The notes under the pieces were generated by a model, which was not told where the DNA came from, made no database searches, and saw nothing but the letters and a program-made list of their open reading frames with translations. 64,000 nt of DNA from Cerasicoccus maritimus (GTDB lineage: Bacteria > Verrucomicrobiota > Verrucomicrobiia > Opitutales > Cerasicoccaceae): positions 31,173-95,172 of the forward strand of contig JAVDPD010000024.1 of NCBI GenBank assembly GCA_031296935.1, read 5' to 3'. Every line of letters begins with the position of its first letter. The first letter of the stretch is position 1. Made by a program: the position numbers and the translations under genes. This document shows, piece by piece, positions 61,192 through 64,000 of the stretch.

Positions 61192-61205
61192 TGTTATGTT
61201 TAACA
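61192..61205. promoter_or_regulatory. LacI-type operator B4
   Basis: TGTTATGTTTAACA, 63 bp upstream of the DUF3147 start. This copy is in the opposite orientation to B1-B3 and fits TGTTATGNYTAACA directly. Confidence 0.7.
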
Positions 61206-61267
61206 TTTTGAATGCTTTGCCCAACGCGCTCATTCATACTAGATCATTGTTGTTTTATGAGCGATCA

Positions 61268-61621
61268 ATGAATGTGATTATTAAATATGCAATAACTGCT
61301 TTCATAGTAGTTTTAGTTTCAGAAATTGCCAAGCGTGCAGATCGTATTGGTGCGTTAATAGCATCCCTACCTATCGTAACTATCCTGACGATGATATGGC
61401 TGCATTTAGAGAATCAGCACACCGACAAAATTGCCAATCACGCCTATTACACCTTTTGGTATGTGCTGCCAACTTTGCCAATGTTTTTACTGATTCCCTG
61501 GCTTTTAAAAAACGGGATACGATTTGAGATATCTATAGGTCTAAGTGCAGTTTTTACTGCTTTTGTGTTTTTAGTAACATCATTGATGTTAAAGCGAATC
61601 GGTGTGGATTTATTACCATAG
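61268..61621 (+). CDS. DUF3147-type small membrane protein
   Basis: 117 residues from ATG 61268 (MNVIIKYAITAFIVVLVSE); an upstream start at 61175 is less likely. Four membrane helices, with EIAKRADRIGALIASLPIVT and IANHAYYTFWYVLPTLPMFL, as in the DUF3147 family, whose function is not known. It lies between the LacI gene and the GH30 gene, with 47 bp to the latter, and follows operator B4, so it is probably co-transcribed with GH30. Confidence 0.8.
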   Translation: MNVIIKYAITAFIVVLVSEIAKRADRIGALIASLPIVTILTMIWLHLENQHTDKIANHAYYTFWYVLPTLPMFLLIPWLLKNGIRFEISIGLSAVFTAFVFLVTSLMLKRIGVDLLP

Positions 61622-61668
61622 TGAATCTCAGTAACAAAACGATTTGGTCGTAACTTTAATTTTGAAGC

Positions 61669-62991
61669 ATGCTATCATTTACTACTTCTCCCACTGGTAC
61701 ATGGGAAGCTAATCGTGTAAAAGAGGTTCCTGCCAAGAAAAGCCTTCAGTTGAATGTATCCAAGCAGTCAGCGCATCCGGTTCTTGGATTTGGTGGCTGT
61801 TTCAATGAGCTTGGTGCACGTGGATTATTCGCCCTCTCTGAAGAGAAAAAAAACGAAGCTCTTCAGGCGATATTCGGTGACGACGGTTGCCGATTTTCTT
61901 TTTGTCGCGTCCCAATTGGTGCAAGCGATTATAGCATAGAATGGTATAGTCACAATGACACTTTTGGCGATTATGAAATGAAGCATTTCTCTATCGCTCA
62001 TGACTACCGTTTTCTGATTCCATATATTAGGGAAGCCTTGAGCATACGACCTGACCTGAAGTTATTTGCTTCCCCATGGAGTCCACCGATTTGGCTAAAG
62101 GAAAAATGTCGATATAATGGAAGCCGCTTACGCCAAGAGTCTCGTGTATTCGAAGCATTAGCTGAGTATTTTCTGCGGTTTGTGACTGCTTACCGGCAAG
62201 AGGGTATCGAAATAAATCAGGTTCATGTTCAAAATGAACCTCGATCTAGCCAGAATTTTCCTTCATGTATTTGGACGGGAATCGAGATGCGAAATTTTAT
62301 TCGCGACTATTTGGGGCCTAGATTTGAAGCCGCGCGTGAAACTTGCGAAATTTGGGCTGGTACGATTGAGAAAGGTATTTTGCTCGGGTGGGCTCCGGAG
62401 GATTTCAAGAACCAGACTTATCATGAATGGGCGCATGTAATACTCAGTGATCCGCATGCTCGGAAATATATACACGGCATCGGCTATCAGTGGTGTGGTA
62501 AAGGTGCGCTTCAGCAAACGAGAGCCAATTGGCCTGAGGTCCCTATCATTCAAACAGAGAATGAATGTGGTGATGGAAAGAACACTTGGGACTATGCATT
62601 TTATACCTTCGACCTAATGTGGCACTACTTTGCAAATTTTGCGTCTGCATATGTCTACTGGAATATGCTACTGCCGCCAGGTGGTGAAAGTACTTGGGGC
62701 TGGCCGCAAAATACGTTAATCACCATTGATGAGAAAAGAGATGTGATTATCTACAATCCTGAGTATTGGATTATGAAGCACGTCAGTCACTTCGTTGAGC
62801 CTGGCGCTACAGTCTACTCGCTAACCGGAGATGGAGCTGCACTGAGTCTGCTGTTTAAGAATTCAAATGGTCAATGGGTTTTTATCCTTTCCAATCCACT
62901 TTACGAGCGCGTCGAAATATCTCTAGCCCTGGATAATGACTTGAAAGGATTGTGTTTTCCACCTCGTTCTATCTCTACGCTAGTCATCTGA
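61669..62991 (+). CDS. Glycoside hydrolase family 30 enzyme
   Basis: 440 residues, ATG 61669. GH30 pattern: HPVLGFGGCFNELGARGLFA, FSFCRVPIGASDYS, LKLFASPWSPPIWLK, the acid/base Glu in HVQNEPRSSQNFPS and the nucleophile Glu in IIQTENECGDGKN, then SAYVYWNMLLPPGGESTWGW. GH30 members hydrolyse beta-glucosides, beta-1,6-glucans, fucosides or xylans. There is no signal peptide, so it probably works in the cytoplasm on imported oligosaccharides. It sits at the end of the operator B4 unit in locus B. The exact substrate is unknown. Confidence 0.88.
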   Translation: MLSFTTSPTGTWEANRVKEVPAKKSLQLNVSKQSAHPVLGFGGCFNELGARGLFALSEEKKNEALQAIFGDDGCRFSFCRVPIGASDYSIEWYSHNDTFGDYEMKHFSIAHDYRFLIPYIREALSIRPDLKLFASPWSPPIWLKEKCRYNGSRLRQESRVFEALAEYFLRFVTAYRQEGIEINQVHVQNEPRSSQNFPSCIWTGIEMRNFIRDYLGPRFEAARETCEIWAGTIEKGILLGWAPEDFKNQTYHEWAHVILSDPHARKYIHGIGYQWCGKGALQQTRANWPEVPIIQTENECGDGKNTWDYAFYTFDLMWHYFANFASAYVYWNMLLPPGGESTWGWPQNTLITIDEKRDVIIYNPEYWIMKHVSHFVEPGATVYSLTGDGAALSLLFKNSNGQWVFILSNPLYERVEISLALDNDLKGLCFPPRSISTLVI

Positions 62992-63062
62992 CTACGCTGT
63001 ATAGACTAGTTCAGCTCCAGTGGTATGAGCGCCTGAATTCATAGAAACAGAAGTAAGTGCCT

Positions 63063-63875
63063 ATGCCTATCAACGAAAATTACCAACCCGCAATTGAGCG
63101 ATTTACGGGTTTTGAAAAAACATATGATAACGCGCGTCCATCTCCACCAGATGAATTGGCGAATATGCTCTGCTCTATTTGCCGAAGCCCTGTACCTGAA
63201 CTCGTAGTGGACTTGGGATGCGGAACTGGTTTATCGACTCGCTATTGGAGTGATCGTGCAAGTTGCGTTATCGGTGTTGAGCCAACAGAATCGATGAGGC
63301 GCCAAGCGGAGGCTGCGTGTCAGGACTCCAAATTGCGTTACCTTGATCGCTTCGCTCATGACACGGGTTTAGTGGGTGAGAGTGCAGACATCGTCGTAGC
63401 TGTGCAGGCCATGCATTGGTTGGAGCCAGTTTCGACTTTGGCTGAAGTGGCCCGCATTCTACGGCCCGGTGGTGTTTTTGCTGTTGTGGACTATAGTTGG
63501 CCACCTACAACGCCATTCTGGGAGGTGGATTTGGCATATTTGAAATGTCACCAAAAGAGCTCTAGATTGGAACAACTCTATGGCGTATCTAGTCGGCTAA
63601 TGCGCTGGAACAAAGATGGGCATCTCCAGCGAATTCGTGAATCTGGGCTATTTCGTTTTTCCAAAGAGTGCCATTTACATCATGTCGAGCTCGGTGGAGC
63701 AGAAAGGATCGTTAACCTGCTGCGAAGTCAGGGGCATATACAATCACTGCTCAAATACGGATTGAGCGAATCGGATCTGGGCATCCTCGAATTAAGTTCT
63801 GTGGCTAATAGTGCTTTTGGAAATGATGTTTTACCGTGGCACTGGAGTGCTCAAGTGTATTGGGGCGTTAAGTGA
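63063..63875 (+). CDS. Class I SAM-dependent methyltransferase
   Basis: 270 residues from ATG 63063 (MPINENYQPAIERFTGFEKT); a GTG at 63057 would add two residues. The Rossmann SAM loop is VVDLGCGTGLSTRYW, followed by VIGVEPTESMRRQAE (acidic end of strand 2), then ADIVVAVQAMHWLEPVSTLA and RILRPGGVFAVVDYSW, typical of UbiE/Methyltransf_11 enzymes. The C-terminal half is less conserved. It may be a small-molecule methylase. It lies 71 bp after the GH30 stop on the same strand, but no functional link is evident. Confidence 0.85.
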   Translation: MPINENYQPAIERFTGFEKTYDNARPSPPDELANMLCSICRSPVPELVVDLGCGTGLSTRYWSDRASCVIGVEPTESMRRQAEAACQDSKLRYLDRFAHDTGLVGESADIVVAVQAMHWLEPVSTLAEVARILRPGGVFAVVDYSWPPTTPFWEVDLAYLKCHQKSSRLEQLYGVSSRLMRWNKDGHLQRIRESGLFRFSKECHLHHVELGGAERIVNLLRSQGHIQSLLKYGLSESDLGILELSSVANSAFGNDVLPWHWSAQVYWGVK

Positions 63876-64000
63876 TCGGTGAAAAATCCCTGACTGTAAA
63901 ACCAGAGGTACTTGAGTTAGTAGGTAAGCGTCCGGGCTGCGTCCACCTTTCCTGATTGGCTTTGATCTGTTATACATCTGGGATGGATGTTGAGATCGTT

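Noticed and set aside
1-64000. CRISPR arrays, tRNA or rRNA genes, insertion sequences, prophage or toxin-antitoxin modules
   Set aside because: I looked for regularly spaced repeats, tRNA-like cloverleaf sequences and transposase motifs and saw none. A computed tRNA and repeat search would be needed to exclude them fully.

Overview
The window looks like a chromosomal stretch of a Verrucomicrobiota bacterium, probably of the class Opitutae. That placement is inferred from gene content, not from a marker gene. The signs are six PEP-CTERM surface proteins, a very long prepilin-like protein of the type found in Verrucomicrobia (Verru_Chthon cassette protein A-like), several LacI regulators beside polysaccharide lyases, and DUF1343/NamZ, TTC38-like TPR and DUF2062 proteins. 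I saw no rRNA or tRNA gene, CRISPR array, insertion sequence or prophage. Gene starts are my choice where several are possible, and several genes begin with GTG.

Layout. 1-4.8 kb: a membrane protein with a spermidine-synthase-like fold that runs off the left edge, a small membrane protein, a PEP-CTERM protein and a sugar isomerase. 4.9-11 kb: a type IV pilus motor operon on the minus strand (second PilB ATPase, PilT, PilB, PilC). 11-15 kb: a minus-strand run of a membrane protein, two tandem paralogues with near-identical ends, and a NUDIX hydrolase. 15-16.1 kb: a gene-poor stretch with a 25-bp perfect hairpin and a broken helix-turn-helix gene. 16.1-22.7 kb: an orphan histidine kinase, a PEP-CTERM protein and the giant pilin-like protein. 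22.8-31.5 kb: polysaccharide locus A. 31.6-46 kb: cell-wall genes (LysM amidase, NamZ, GH20, MurQ/GCKR-like) mixed with a receiver protein, helicase, PEP-CTERM protein and a cytochrome-fused sugar dehydrogenase. 46-54 kb: leuC, a PEP-CTERM protein, an Hsp33-like chaperone, a large secreted protein and a TTC38-like protein. 54-64 kb: polysaccharide locus B, then a methyltransferase.

The main result is two polysaccharide-degradation regulons, each with its own LacI regulator and its own repeated palindromic operator, both visible in the sequence. Locus A (polysaccharide lyase, PEP-CTERM protein, parallel beta-helix protein, LacI, sodium:solute symporter) carries TTTACGCGTAAA upstream of its transcription units, including a perfect 24-bp palindrome. 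Locus B (PL8-type lyase of 1549 residues, PEP-CTERM protein, LacI, DUF3147 protein, GH30) carries TGTTATGNYTAACA four times, once 11 bp before the LacI start. In both loci a PEP-CTERM surface protein sits under the same operator as the secreted lyase. This suggests that surface-anchored proteins are built into the uptake machinery.

Other points of interest are two genes broken by what looks like a one-base loss in a short homopolymer, three unrelated families of intergenic inverted repeats, a set of three 312-bp repeats in the PL8 gene, and a MurQ/GCKR-like protein of nearly double the usual MurQ length.
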